Assembly: GCA_023256455.1 (NCBI GenBank)
Contig: JAGDXN010000056.1
Coordinates: 27,079 to 46,747, forward strand
Direction of reading: 5' to 3'
DNA from: Cuniculiplasma sp.
GTDB taxonomy: Archaea > Thermoplasmatota > Thermoplasmata > Thermoplasmatales > Thermoplasmataceae
DNA length: 19,669 nt
In this document: in pieces, positions 7,316 through 15,123 of the stretch
Position numbering within the stretch: the stretch's first letter is position 1
Layout of the letters: every line of letters begins with the position of its first letter
The notes under the pieces: generated by a model
Told to the model about the DNA's origin: nothing
Seen by the model: only the letters and a program-made list of their open reading frames with translations
Databases searched by the model: none
Program-made: the position numbers and the translations under genes

Positions 7316-8080
7316 CTATAACCTCGCTCCATCCAATCTGTTAGAACATTTGCACGTTCTTTCTTCCTTGTGAACCGTCAAAAAGTCCTCAACAATCTTT
7401 TGTGTCTTCTCCTCGTTTTCTTTCAATATCTTAATGACCTCTGAAGCTTCCACAGCAGTTTCAGACCATGCATCATAATCGGTGACCGTTGCTATCATCG
7501 AATAACACATTGCCATCTCATTGGCGAGATTTATTTCTGGAACAAGTGTCATCCCAATTATGTCAGCAAACTGCCTGAACATTTTTGACTCTGCCCTTGT
7601 AGAAAACCTGGGCCCTTCTATCACCATATAGGTACCACCCATATGTGTTTTTCCATATTTTTTCGATACTTCGAAAATCTCCCCATTCATTCTCGGGCAG
7701 AACGAATCTGCTGATGAGATATGTACAACATCAGGTCCATCATAAAATGTGAGTTTTCTGTTCTTTGTAAAGTCAACATACTGGTCCGGAATGACAACAT
7801 CTCCCGGGGCCATTTCTTCCTTTAATGAACCCACAGCATTGATTCCCAAAATCTCACTTACCCCTATGCTGTTCATTGCCCAAATGTTTGCTCTATAGTT
7901 TACCATATGGGGCGGGATATTGTGGTTTTTTCCATGCCTTGGAATAAATGCAACTTTCTTGCCCCTAAAATTTCCAATCTCCACATCAGAAGATGGGACC
8001 CCAAAGGGCGTGTCTATTTTTCTGCTCTCTTCCACTTCTATAAGATCGTAAATTCCGCTTCCTCCAATTATGCCTATCAA
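7316..8080 (-). CDS. mtnP: S-methyl-5'-thioadenosine phosphorylase
   Basis: 254 residues. Splits methylthioadenosine (a by-product of polyamine synthesis and other SAM reactions) with phosphate into adenine and 5-methylthioribose-1-phosphate. Seen: GGSG at 6-9 and RHG at 48-50 (phosphate site), EGPRFST at 155-161, NLANEMAM near 184-191, and TDYD with D201 and D203, the aspartates that read the 6-amino group in MTA phosphorylases and argue against a purely guanosine/inosine enzyme. A C-terminal CKC pair (C243, C245) resembles the CXC element of heat-stable MTAP/PNP enzymes. The start is TTG at 8080: [12 protein letters not shown] is the family N-terminus and no in-frame ATG precedes it; GGTGG (8094-8098) is a possible distant ribosome site. 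First gene of a two-gene operon with the β-CASP nuclease. Confidence 0.93.
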   Translation of the reverse strand: MIGIIGGSGIYDLIEVEESRKIDTPFGVPSSDVEIGNFRGKKVAFIPRHGKNHNIPPHMVNYRANIWAMNSIGVSEILGINAVGSLKEEMAPGDVVIPDQYVDFTKNRKLTFYDGPDVVHISSADSFCPRMNGEIFEVSKKYGKTHMGGTYMVIEGPRFSTRAESKMFRQFADIIGMTLVPEINLANEMAMCYSMIATVTDYDAWSETAVEASEVIKILKENEEKTQKIVEDFLTVHKEERTCKCSNRLDGARL

Positions 8081-8113
8081 AGAGTCTACACTTCCACCAC
8101 TATAATACCAGAT

Positions 8114-8122
8114 AATATTTAA
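8114..8122 (-). promoter_or_regulatory. TATA-like box for the mtnP-RNase operon
   Basis: Minus strand reads TTAAATATT, about 38 nt before the TTG at 8080, implying a short leader of about 12 nt. A second AT-rich candidate (ATTAAAAATA, about 8126-8135) would leave room for the GGTGG ribosome site in the leader. The spacer is shared with the divergent RPA operon. Confidence 0.35.
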
Positions 8123-8158
8123 TCTATTTTTAATATTCCTTCATACAATCGATAAGTC

Positions 8159-8168
8159 TATAATATTT
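8159..8168 (+). promoter_or_regulatory. TATA-like box for the RPA operon
   Basis: TATAATATTT centred about 22 nt before the RPA ATG at 8186, so the mRNA is leaderless or nearly so. A TTAGGA stretch lies a few bases before the start and might help initiation if a short leader exists. Confidence 0.4.
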
Positions 8169-8185
8169 ATGGGATTAGGAATGCA

Positions 8186-9280
8186 ATGGCAGAGGAAAAA
8201 TTTGTAAAATTATCTGACATATCAGGAGACGCTGTTGATCTAAATATAAAGGTAAAAATTCTGTCCCTTTCAAGCAAAGATATGGAAACATCAAAGGGTA
8301 AAACCACATACCACTACGGCCTGATTGGAGATGATACCGGCGTTATATCATATACTGCATGGTCGCTGCCATCCACAGTAAGGGAAAAGGATGTTTATGA
8401 GATAAGGAGATGCTATTCCAAAACCTATAAGGATAAGGTAAGAGTATATTTTGACCAGAAAACTGAGTTTAAGTTTCTCACTGAGGATATGGAAGTAAAA
8501 AGAAATTACAGGTATTATAGCATTAAGGATCTGAATATCAAGGATAAGTTTGTAACTGTAGAGGGCCTGGTGAAGGATGAAAGGATCAAGGAATATGAGA
8601 AAGATGGGGAAAAGAGAAAAATATTCCAGTATATGTTGAAGGATCAGACGGGGACCATAGGCGTTTCATCCTTTGGCCTTCAATTAAAACCGGGCAAGGC
8701 TGTGAGGCTTGAAGGGGCAAGACTGGATGAGTTCAACGGATATTACAGGTTAAACATATCTGACAAGACTGGTGTTGAATATATTACCCTGAACATAGGG
8801 GATGAGCCAGATTATGTTTACATAAAGGATATAAAGAATCCTGTTGGAGGTATCAAGGTGAACGGCTTTGTAATCAGTATGGGGGATAAGGCAGGCCTCA
8901 TAACAAGATGCAGGGAATGCAAAAAGAGGATAGATGACATAAGATGCCCTGATCACCCTGACCTGTTGCCGGAGTATGATGTTTTTGCCTATTTCACACT
9001 GGATGACGGCACAGATTACATACAGGTAAATGCCGGGTATGATGCCATAAAGAGTATCAGCGGAATAGAGGAATCCTATTTGAAAAACCAAAGCAGGCCC
9101 CCGTTGAAAAGAGAAGTAAAGGATAAGCTTGAAAATGCCCTTCTGCACAATGCCATATATGTGAAGGGAAATGTGAGGGAAAATACTCAGGGCCTTAATC
9201 TGCGCGCCACTGAGATAGGCCATATTGACAAAAATGCTCTCAATGAAATAAGAAAAATTCAGGAGGAGGAGTTTATATGA
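8186..9280 (+). CDS. Replication protein A (single-stranded DNA-binding, zinc-finger OB-fold subunit)
   Basis: 364 residues. Binds single-stranded DNA during replication, repair and recombination. The layout is serial OB folds: about 15-100 (DDTGVISYTAW), about 115-200 (LKDQTGTIGVSSF) and a C-terminal fold about 220-355 (TLDDGTDYIQV) interrupted by a zinc finger C242-x2-C245-x8-C254-x2-H257. This arrangement is typical of euryarchaeal RPA large subunits and of the C-terminal domain of eukaryotic RPA70. The end of the gene encodes the ribosome site of the next gene and overlaps it by 4 nt (ATGA), so the two are translationally coupled. PCNA lies 4.6 kb away, suggesting a loose replication neighbourhood. 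Identification is strong; gene naming differs between archaea, so no symbol is given. Confidence 0.92.
   Translation: MAEEKFVKLSDISGDAVDLNIKVKILSLSSKDMETSKGKTTYHYGLIGDDTGVISYTAWSLPSTVREKDVYEIRRCYSKTYKDKVRVYFDQKTEFKFLTEDMEVKRNYRYYSIKDLNIKDKFVTVEGLVKDERIKEYEKDGEKRKIFQYMLKDQTGTIGVSSFGLQLKPGKAVRLEGARLDEFNGYYRLNISDKTGVEYITLNIGDEPDYVYIKDIKNPVGGIKVNGFVISMGDKAGLITRCRECKKRIDDIRCPDHPDLLPEYDVFAYFTLDDGTDYIQVNAGYDAIKSISGIEESYLKNQSRPPLKREVKDKLENALLHNAIYVKGNVRENTQGLNLRATEIGHIDKNALNEIRKIQEEEFI
9261..9270 (+). promoter_or_regulatory. Strong Shine-Dalgarno for the RPA-associated gene
   Basis: AGGAGGAGGA inside the last RPA codons, 6 nt before the ATG at 9277. It fixes the start of the second gene and shows ribosome-site-dependent initiation within the operon, in contrast to the leaderless first gene. 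Confidence 0.8.
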
Positions 9281-10095
9281 ATGATAAGAGGAGAGAACCA
9301 GCGAGATGGATATTTTCTTCGGAACTCAGGGAATGCAATAACACAATTACGGAGGGCGAAGGTGATTACAAGAGGGAATATTTTGTAACTCCCGGGGGAT
9401 CAGTGGGAAGAAGGGTTCTCTTTTGCGGAAAGTTAATGGCAAAGAACGAAGAGGGGGATATGACAAAGATGACAGTTGCAGATCCCACGGCCGCATTCTA
9501 TGTCACATATTTCTCAAAGGAGTTCAATCAGGATGTGAAAAATGACATATCAAAGGTCAATGTGAATGATGAAATAATTGTTATGGGAAGGACATCCTAT
9601 TACAGAACGGAGGAGGGAAAGATGTATGTCAATATCAATCCCGAAAGCGTGAGAAAAATAGATGAGGAGTCCTCAAATTATTGGATCTCCAGAACTGCCT
9701 TTCTCCTTCAGAGAAGGCTTCTTGCCATAAGGGAGATAAGAAACAATCCTGAAGCGACCATGGAATCCCTGATGGGAAGGGGCTTTACAGAGGATGAGGC
9801 AACAGGTGCAATGGAATCTGCCAAATTATATCCTTCCTATGATATTCAAAGGCTTGAAGAGATAGCCCTTTCCGTTTCCGTTGCCAGGCCCTCAGGGGAG
9901 GCAATGAAGCTTAAGGACGATATTCTTGCCTTCATACAGAAAAATACCCCCATAGGCGGGGCGGCCTACGATGAAATTGTGAGAGAATTCAAAAACAGGG
10001 GTGTATCCAATGAGGATATAGATGAAACTCTGAATGTGCTTGGTCTTGATGGAGAGATCTTTGAGGCGGAAAAAAGAAAGTTCAGGACCACCTGA
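9277..10095 (+). CDS. RPA-associated protein (RPA32-like: OB fold plus winged helix)
   Basis: 272 residues. An OB-fold region around 35-130 (GRRVLFCGKLM, VADPTAAFYVTYF, VNDEIIVMGRTSYY) is followed by a helical linker and a C-terminal segment (about 207-270) that looks like a winged helix, as in eukaryotic RPA32. Archaeal proteins of this type (COG3390-like) bind the RPA large subunit encoded just upstream. The ATGA overlap and the strong ribosome site imply 1:1 coupled synthesis. Its stop is one base away from the stop of the convergent gcvPB. Confidence in the family is high from context and OB-fold features; the winged helix is inferred from the predicted pattern only. Confidence 0.85.
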   Translation: MNDKRREPARWIFSSELRECNNTITEGEGDYKREYFVTPGGSVGRRVLFCGKLMAKNEEGDMTKMTVADPTAAFYVTYFSKEFNQDVKNDISKVNVNDEIIVMGRTSYYRTEEGKMYVNINPESVRKIDEESSNYWISRTAFLLQRRLLAIREIRNNPEATMESLMGRGFTEDEATGAMESAKLYPSYDIQRLEEIALSVSVARPSGEAMKLKDDILAFIQKNTPIGGAAYDEIVREFKNRGVSNEDIDETLNVLGLDGEIFEAEKRKFRTT

Positions 10096-10096
10096 A

Positions 10097-11515
10097 TTAC
10101 CAGTGGAGTTTCATAATTCTGGCAGCCCTTACCTCATCAGCCCTTCCAATGGAAAGGTTGACGGGCAATTTTTCAATCTCCTCCTGGGGCATTTCAACCG
10201 CCTCCCTTATTAATTTTATAAGAAGCTCCATATCTTCAACCGATGCATCTTCGGTTGGCTCGATCATAAGTGCCTCGGGAACTATGAGGGGAAAATAGAT
10301 GGTTGGTGCATGCACGCCATTGTTGATTATGTATTTGGCTATATCGAGCGCTCTTTTTCCTGTTTTTTTGCTTGATGCCACAACCTCATGCTTCTTAATT
10401 CCCTTTGCAGGTATATCAAGAATACCCTCTAACCTCTTTGCCATATAGTTTGCATTGAGTACGGCTTTTCTTGTATTTTCAGTGAGGCCATCGTCACCCT
10501 TGTATTTCATATAACTCCATGCCCTGAGTAAGTTTATGAATGAACCGTTGAATCCTGCAACCCTTCCTATGCTATTCTTATATCCATAATACAGAGAGTA
10601 TTTTTTCCCATCCTTAACCACAACGGGAACAGGCAGAAATTCCCTCAATTTCTCCTTAACTGCTACAGGTCCTGCTCCTGGGCCACCTCCCCCATGGGGT
10701 GTTGCAAAGGTCTTGTGCAGGTTGAAATGGACCATGTCAAATCCCATCAGGCCAGGGGATGTGATGCCCAGAATTGCATTGAAGTTTGCGCCATCGTAAT
10801 ATAGAAGGGCTCCAGCGCCATGAACAATCTTTTCAATTTCCAATATATTAGATTCAAAAACTCCAAGGGTACTGGGATTGGTTATCATAAATGCTGCCGT
10901 GTTTTCAGAGACTGCATCCCTGAGGGCTTCAAGATCAACCTTTCCATCCTGCTTTGAAGGTATTTCAACAGTTTGAAATCCTGCCATTGCTGCAGATGCT
11001 GGATTTGTCCCATGGGCAGAATCGGGTATGATTATTTCATTCCTATTGCTTTGCCCAATGCTTTCCATGTATTTCCTCACAATAAGCATGGCAGTATATT
11101 CGCCCTGGGCACCTGCAAGAGGCTGGAGCGACACGGCATCCATACCAGAACTTGCCTTTAAGAACTCTTGAAGTTCATACATTACATGGAGTTCACCCTG
11201 AGAATATTCGGGTGAAGTGAGAGGATGCATCCTTGTAAACCTCTGGTCATTTGCTATCCTGTCTGCAAATTTTGGATTGTACTTCATTGTGCATGAACCA
11301 AGAGGATAAAATCCAGTATCCACGGCATAGTTCATCTGAGAAAGATGGACATAATGCCTTATAACATCATATTCGGCCACATCTGGAAGTTCAACATTCT
11401 TTCTCCTGAGTTTTTCTGGAATTTCTGGTTTATTTACCTTTTCCACAGCGAATGTGTTTGATGACCCTATCTCTTTCAGGGTTTTTTCGTCATAAGTAGC
11501 CTGGTGGTAAGGCAT
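10097..11515 (-). CDS. gcvPB: Glycine dehydrogenase (decarboxylating) subunit 2
   Basis: 472 residues. The PLP-bearing half of the split P-protein of the glycine cleavage system: decarboxylates glycine and passes the aminomethyl group to lipoylated H-protein. The PLP lysine is K268 in HFNLHKTF, followed by the glycine-rich TPHGGGGPGAGPV; YYDGANFNAILG (239-250) holds the aspartate that pairs with the PLP ring, and AHGTNPASAAMAG (167-179) is also characteristic. It overlaps the gcvPA stop by one base (TGATG) and has a near-perfect ribosome site GGAGGTG 5 nt upstream. The gcvT, gcvH and dihydrolipoyl dehydrogenase genes are not in the window. Can run in reverse for glycine synthesis. Identification is firm. 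Confidence 0.97.
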   Translation of the reverse strand: MPYHQATYDEKTLKEIGSSNTFAVEKVNKPEIPEKLRRKNVELPDVAEYDVIRHYVHLSQMNYAVDTGFYPLGSCTMKYNPKFADRIANDQRFTRMHPLTSPEYSQGELHVMYELQEFLKASSGMDAVSLQPLAGAQGEYTAMLIVRKYMESIGQSNRNEIIIPDSAHGTNPASAAMAGFQTVEIPSKQDGKVDLEALRDAVSENTAAFMITNPSTLGVFESNILEIEKIVHGAGALLYYDGANFNAILGITSPGLMGFDMVHFNLHKTFATPHGGGGPGAGPVAVKEKLREFLPVPVVVKDGKKYSLYYGYKNSIGRVAGFNGSFINLLRAWSYMKYKGDDGLTENTRKAVLNANYMAKRLEGILDIPAKGIKKHEVVASSKKTGKRALDIAKYIINNGVHAPTIYFPLIVPEALMIEPTEDASVEDMELLIKLIREAVEMPQEEIEKLPVNLSIGRADEVRAARIMKLHW

Positions 11516-12837
11516 CAGAACACCTCCAGAACTTTCTTCAATTTTTCCATATCCTCTTCCCCCGTCATTTCTGTAGCTGCAAAGAAAACAGACCTTCCGT
11601 TTTTTGCAGATGGCCCATTAACAGCCATATTTGCCGGGTATCCTCCAAGTATTCCATTTTTTTGCAGATAGGAAAAGATAAGATCGGGTGTTGAATCTAC
11701 ATCCACAATAATGTCTGAGAAATAGGGGTTCTTTGACTTTCTTGTCCTGTAACCATGAACGCTGTCAATTGTTGAGGTCAACTTTCTTGAGTTTTCCATT
11801 GTTTTGGATGCCACATATTCCAGCCCCTTTTTACCAAGAACGGAAAGGTAAACAGATGAGGCAAGGGCCATCAGGGCCTGGTTTGTGCATATGTTGCTCA
11901 TGGCCTTATCCCTTCTGATATGCTGCTCCCTTGTCTGAAGGGTCATGACATATGCTCTCTTTCCGTTGTGATCCAGAGTTTCACCTATCAATCTCCCGGG
12001 GGATTTCCTCACATATTTTTCCTTGAATGAAAAAAGACCAAGATAGGGCCCTCCAAAATTCAAGGGTATTCCAAGCTGCTGACCCTCGGATACAGCTATA
12101 TCTGCATCATATTCCCCTGGAGCGATAATTAATGCCAGGGAGATTGGATCATAATAGGCAATGTGCAGTGCATCACCCTTTATCTCTCCTATGGAAGGCA
12201 CCGCCGGATCAAGTGTTCCGTATGTGGAAGGATTATAAGTTATGATGGCACATGTGTTTGAATTTACCCTTTCTTTCAGATTTTCCAGATCGATTGTGCC
12301 ATCATGATTTACATCGTAGAATTTTATCTCTATGGGCATGCCTGTGGCATATGTTCTGATCACATCAAGGTGGTTTTTGTATATATTTTCAGGAACAAGA
12401 ACCTCCGATTTTCCATTTATCCTGTATGCCATCCTTACGGCCTCTGCCAGTCCACTGGCCCCATCATACATGGATGAATTTGTGACCTCCATTCCAGTAA
12501 GATCGCATATTATGCTCTGATATTCAAAAAGGGCCTGAAGCATTCCCTGAGATATTTCCGCCTGATAGGGGGTATATGCTGTGATAAATTCATTTCTCAT
12601 TATGATGTTTCCCACAGCTGCAGGAATATATCTTTCATAGGCACCGAGGCCCAGAAATATGCGGAGATCTGATCTGTTCAGATTTCCAACGGATTCACTT
12701 TCTAGAGTGATTTCCATCTCACTCTTTCCCTTTCCAATTCCTTTTAAGGGTTTTTTCACGCTGTCTGGAATATCAGAAAAAAGATCGTCGTACCCTTTAA
12801 TATTCAGGATTTTAAACAGTTCTTCAGGGGAGCTCAT
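11515..12837 (-). CDS. gcvPA: Glycine dehydrogenase (decarboxylating) subunit 1
   Basis: 440 residues, the non-PLP-lysine half of the split P-protein, which forms a heterotetramer with GcvPB. Recognised by FLGLGAYERYIPAAVGNI (62-79), TAYTPYQAEISQGMLQALFEYQ (90-111), the NSSMYDGASGLAEA segment (120-133) and LQTREQHIRRDKA (300-312) with SNICTNQALMALA after it. The ATG at 12837 gives the family-type N-terminus; AT-rich DNA before it (AATAATAAG around 12854-12862 on the minus strand) could be the TATA box with a very short leader. First gene of the gcvPA-gcvPB operon. The 30-bp gap to the upstream hypothetical gene, on the same strand, leaves readthrough possible. Confidence 0.96.
   Translation of the reverse strand: MSSPEELFKILNIKGYDDLFSDIPDSVKKPLKGIGKGKSEMEITLESESVGNLNRSDLRIFLGLGAYERYIPAAVGNIIMRNEFITAYTPYQAEISQGMLQALFEYQSIICDLTGMEVTNSSMYDGASGLAEAVRMAYRINGKSEVLVPENIYKNHLDVIRTYATGMPIEIKFYDVNHDGTIDLENLKERVNSNTCAIITYNPSTYGTLDPAVPSIGEIKGDALHIAYYDPISLALIIAPGEYDADIAVSEGQQLGIPLNFGGPYLGLFSFKEKYVRKSPGRLIGETLDHNGKRAYVMTLQTREQHIRRDKAMSNICTNQALMALASSVYLSVLGKKGLEYVASKTMENSRKLTSTIDSVHGYRTRKSKNPYFSDIIVDVDSTPDLIFSYLQKNGILGGYPANMAVNGPSAKNGRSVFFAATEMTGEEDMEKLKKVLEVF
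11521..11527 (-). promoter_or_regulatory. Shine-Dalgarno of gcvPB
   Basis: Minus strand reads GGAGGTG, 5 nt before the gcvPB ATG at 11515 and inside the end of gcvPA. It is essentially the full complement of the archaeal 16S tail, and indicates strong re-initiation after gcvPA. Confidence 0.8.
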
Positions 12838-12867
12838 TAACAGTTACCAGCAACTTATTATTCCCAT

Positions 12868-13821
12868 TTATTTAGATATTTTGAGTGTTTCCTCCTGATT
12901 AAAACCTGTTTCCCTTTCCCCTATGCTTATTATTTCCAGATCATCATCCATAAAGTCTGAAAATATGCGTATTATATCCCTCACATTTGCCTGTGGTGTG
13001 AGGATTTTCAAGACTATTCCCTCTCCATCCAGTTCCACTTCCCTCATGTATGTCAGGATGTTCTGCTCCACCATTTTCAGCAGAGGTTCCTTAAGTGAAC
13101 CTGAAAGGTTGTAAATTGCCATTGAATCCAGTGTTTTTTCAATCTGTATATCAGGGGGAAGATGCCCATAGAAGCGTCCCACAAGCCTTATCCTGTCAGT
13201 CCTCATATTATCCGACTCAGCCCTGCCTGCACTGTCCTCATTTGATAGAATCTTCTTCCTTATTTTTATTTCATATATGGCTCTGTCAAGTTCTATGGGA
13301 AATACAGGGTTATACCTTTCCATATCTGAAAAATGGTCTATGTTAATAGTAGGAATCTCACCTGCGGCTTCAAAGATCAGATCTGAAAGTCTTTCCCTCA
13401 CACATGTTGGGAATTTACAGTATAGATGAAATCCACTATTGTCTGAGAAAACCTGTGTTACTATGACTCCATCGGTGTTCACCAGCCTTGAAAGAAAATT
13501 CAAGTTCATATCATCAGGATTTTCATATTCAATTATGCTCATATCCCCAGATACTCTTGTTTCTATGGACCTTAAAAAAACCTTAAATTTTCCAATCTCG
13601 CTTAAATCCTCAGGTATGAAGGAAATGATCTTTATTTTATCCTGAGTTGAAACTACAGTTGATCTGAAGGTGTATTTGACATCTGAAAGAACCTTAAATA
13701 TTTCATAATTCAACTTTACATTCAGGCTCATTGTTGACCACATAGATTTTGAATCCTCTATCATATGGACAATTTCAGTATTATTGCATTTAAAAATCTT
13801 TTTATTATCTGATTTGATCAT
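12868..13821 (-). CDS. Uncharacterised protein, divergent from PCNA
   Basis: 317 residues; I do not recognise the family. It is soluble and mixed α/β, with no signal peptide, membrane segment, Walker motif, zinc ligands or clear helix-turn-helix. Residues about 60-130 and 150-185 alternate short strands and helices; a charged stretch with many Asp/Glu/Arg lies at 190-215; the last 50 residues (GEGIVLKILTPQANVRDIIRIFSDF, then DLEIISIGERE) look like a small βαβ regulatory-type domain, faintly like the non-DNA-binding parts of archaeal Bat-type regulators, but without the HTH. Coding is credible: long frame, codon use like neighbours (AGA/AGG, ATA). The ATG at 13821 is 27 nt from the centre of a TATA-like box that also serves PCNA. 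A tie to replication is suggested by position only. Confidence 0.8.
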   Translation of the reverse strand: MIKSDNKKIFKCNNTEIVHMIEDSKSMWSTMSLNVKLNYEIFKVLSDVKYTFRSTVVSTQDKIKIISFIPEDLSEIGKFKVFLRSIETRVSGDMSIIEYENPDDMNLNFLSRLVNTDGVIVTQVFSDNSGFHLYCKFPTCVRERLSDLIFEAAGEIPTINIDHFSDMERYNPVFPIELDRAIYEIKIRKKILSNEDSAGRAESDNMRTDRIRLVGRFYGHLPPDIQIEKTLDSMAIYNLSGSLKEPLLKMVEQNILTYMREVELDGEGIVLKILTPQANVRDIIRIFSDFMDDDLEIISIGERETGFNQEETLKISK

Positions 13822-13843
13822 TATCTTTGATCAATATTGAAAA

Positions 13844-13852
13844 CATTTATTT
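13844..13852. promoter_or_regulatory. Shared bidirectional TATA-like box between PCNA and the divergent gene
   Basis: CATTTATTT is centred at 13848, 27 nt from each of the two divergent start codons (13821 minus, 13875 plus). Purine-rich BRE-like sequence flanks both sides (GAAAA on the plus strand before it; GGAAA on the minus strand before it). No other good TATA element lies in the 53-bp spacer, so one box probably drives two leaderless transcripts. Confidence 0.5.
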
Positions 13853-13874
13853 CCATCCATACACATATCCTTTT

Positions 13875-14606
13875 ATGAAGGTAGTAACGACCATAGGGAG
13901 CCTAAAGGAAATCTCCGACATAATTGGGTCCATAACGAATGAGGCTAAATTTGAATTTGAACCGGATGGCCTTCACATAAGGGCCATCGACAGTGCAAGA
14001 ATAGCAATGGTTGATCTTTTCGTAGAGTCAAAGAATTTCATACAATACGATGTATCTGAGAAGACCGATCTTCCCATGGATATGGAGAAACTCAGAGGTG
14101 TAATAAAACTTGGAAGCAACTCTGATGAGGTAACTCTTGTACCCACATCAGGAAAGATTAAGTTCTCTATGGGAAATTTGAGCAAAAGCATAGCCCTTCT
14201 GGAATATGGAAATATAAATCCTCCAAAACTGCCTTCAGTAAATCCTGAAAATTACATTGTTTTTCCAAAGAGCCAGTTTGAAAAAGGTCTGAAGGCAGCT
14301 GCAGACGTCAGGGATTCGGTCCGTTTTATTCTGACTCCAGAAGGCTTTACCATATCCTCAAAGAGCGATTCCGAGGATGCAGAGATGAAGATTGATTCTG
14401 AGCACTATAAAGAGATAAAATCTAATGGAGAAATTAAGAGCAGCTATCCTTCTGAATATCTCATAAAGATAATGAAATCCATTGGAACTGCAGAAAATCT
14501 CAAGCTTGCTTTCAATAACGATTACCCTCTTGTTATAGAACTTGAATTTGCACAGTCAAGCGGTGAAAAAAGGGTTAAATATCTCCTTGCTCCAAGAATG
14601 GAATGA
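13875..14606 (+). CDS. pcn: DNA polymerase sliding clamp (PCNA)
   Basis: 243 residues, normal for archaeal PCNA. Forms the ring that tethers DNA polymerase, FEN1, ligase and RFC-loaded factors to DNA. Family features: SLKEISDIIGSITNEAKFEFEPDGLHIRAIDSARIAMVDL-type N-terminal repeat, then KLRGVIKLGSNSDEVTL (the region before the interdomain linker), and the C-terminal LKLAFNNDYPLVIELEF...VKYLLAPRME end that closes the clamp and forms part of the partner pocket. The frame opens at 13827, but ATG 13875 is chosen because MKVVTTIGSLKE matches the family N-terminus and lies 27 nt after the TATA-like box; the longer version adds 16 atypical residues. Single PCNA here; other copies elsewhere cannot be excluded. 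Secure. Confidence 0.96.
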   Translation: MKVVTTIGSLKEISDIIGSITNEAKFEFEPDGLHIRAIDSARIAMVDLFVESKNFIQYDVSEKTDLPMDMEKLRGVIKLGSNSDEVTLVPTSGKIKFSMGNLSKSIALLEYGNINPPKLPSVNPENYIVFPKSQFEKGLKAAADVRDSVRFILTPEGFTISSKSDSEDAEMKIDSEHYKEIKSNGEIKSSYPSEYLIKIMKSIGTAENLKLAFNNDYPLVIELEFAQSSGEKRVKYLLAPRME

Positions 14607-14620
14607 AATTGGAGAAAACA

Positions 14621-14630
14621 TTTTTAATTT
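14621..14630 (+). terminator. T-rich terminator after PCNA
   Basis: TTTTTAATTT begins 15 bp after the PCNA stop, matching the oligo-T signals that end archaeal transcripts. It precedes the tRNA gene, which is on the other strand. Confidence 0.4.
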
Positions 14631-14725
14631 ATATTCCAAACACAAATTTATTTTAAAATATACATTTTAGAAACTGAGCCCTGAAAATAATCTTATTTAA
14701 CAACTGTCAGCAACATAATTTCATA

Positions 14726-14800
14726 CGGGCGCGAGGGGATTCGGACCCCTGATCTACAGCTTAGGAGGCTGTTGCCATATCCAGGCTTGGCCACGCGCCC
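14726..14800 (-). tRNA. tRNA-Arg (anticodon CCT)
   Basis: The minus strand folds as a full cloverleaf: acceptor GGGCGCG/CGCGCCC, D stem GCCA/TGGC with loop AGCCTGGATA, anticodon stem ACAGC/GCTGT with loop CTCCTAA (anticodon CCT, U33 and A37 present), variable loop AGATC, T stem AGGGG/CCCCT with loop TCCGAAT. Discriminator is G; CCA is not encoded; no intron. A20, an arginine identity base, is present in the D loop. It reads AGG, one of the preferred Arg codons in this window. Odd point: position 55 in the T loop is C, where almost all elongator tRNAs have U (pseudouridine). All stems are intact, so it is not an obvious pseudogene. Confidence 0.93.
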
Positions 14801-14822
14801 TTACTTCGGTGAAATACTAAAT

Positions 14823-14831
14823 AGTATATTT
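14823..14831 (-). promoter_or_regulatory. TATA-like box for tRNA-Arg
   Basis: Minus strand reads AAATATACT, centred about 27 nt before the mature tRNA 5' end at 14800, the usual spacing for an archaeal promoter. Confidence 0.4.
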
Positions 14832-15115
14832 GTTTATCTGAACCTGACGATTTTGCAGAAATTAAATTACCATGAAAACATGGATTTTATCATCTTTTTG
14901 TTGGATTGGATTTATAATTTCTTCTTACAGCCATTGATCCTCAGGGTTCAGATAGGGGGAAAGTGAAATATCATTAAATCCCCAACTATTCCATACTGAA
15001 TGCATAATTGTCTTTTTTTCAAAGAATTTGTAATTTCTCAAACTCCCATATTCTGTAAAGAATTTCAATAGTTTGGAAATGGATTTCAATTTCGACAACA
15101 CCCACATAATGTAAA

Positions 15116-15123
15116 ATTTTAAT
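15116..15123 (+). promoter_or_regulatory. TATA-like box for the SDR-queD-queC operon
   Basis: ATTTTAAT centred about 26 nt before the ATG at 15146. No ribosome site lies before that ATG, consistent with a leaderless first cistron. Confidence 0.45.

Noticed and set aside
8750..9223. 157-codon minus-strand frame inside the RPA gene
   Set aside because: Antisense to an intact OB-fold and zinc-finger gene; its hydrophobic composition comes from reading A-rich coding DNA backward.
13827..13874. 16-residue N-terminal extension of PCNA
   Set aside because: It would include the TATA-like box, and archaeal PCNA begins at the MKVV-type strand encoded from 13875.
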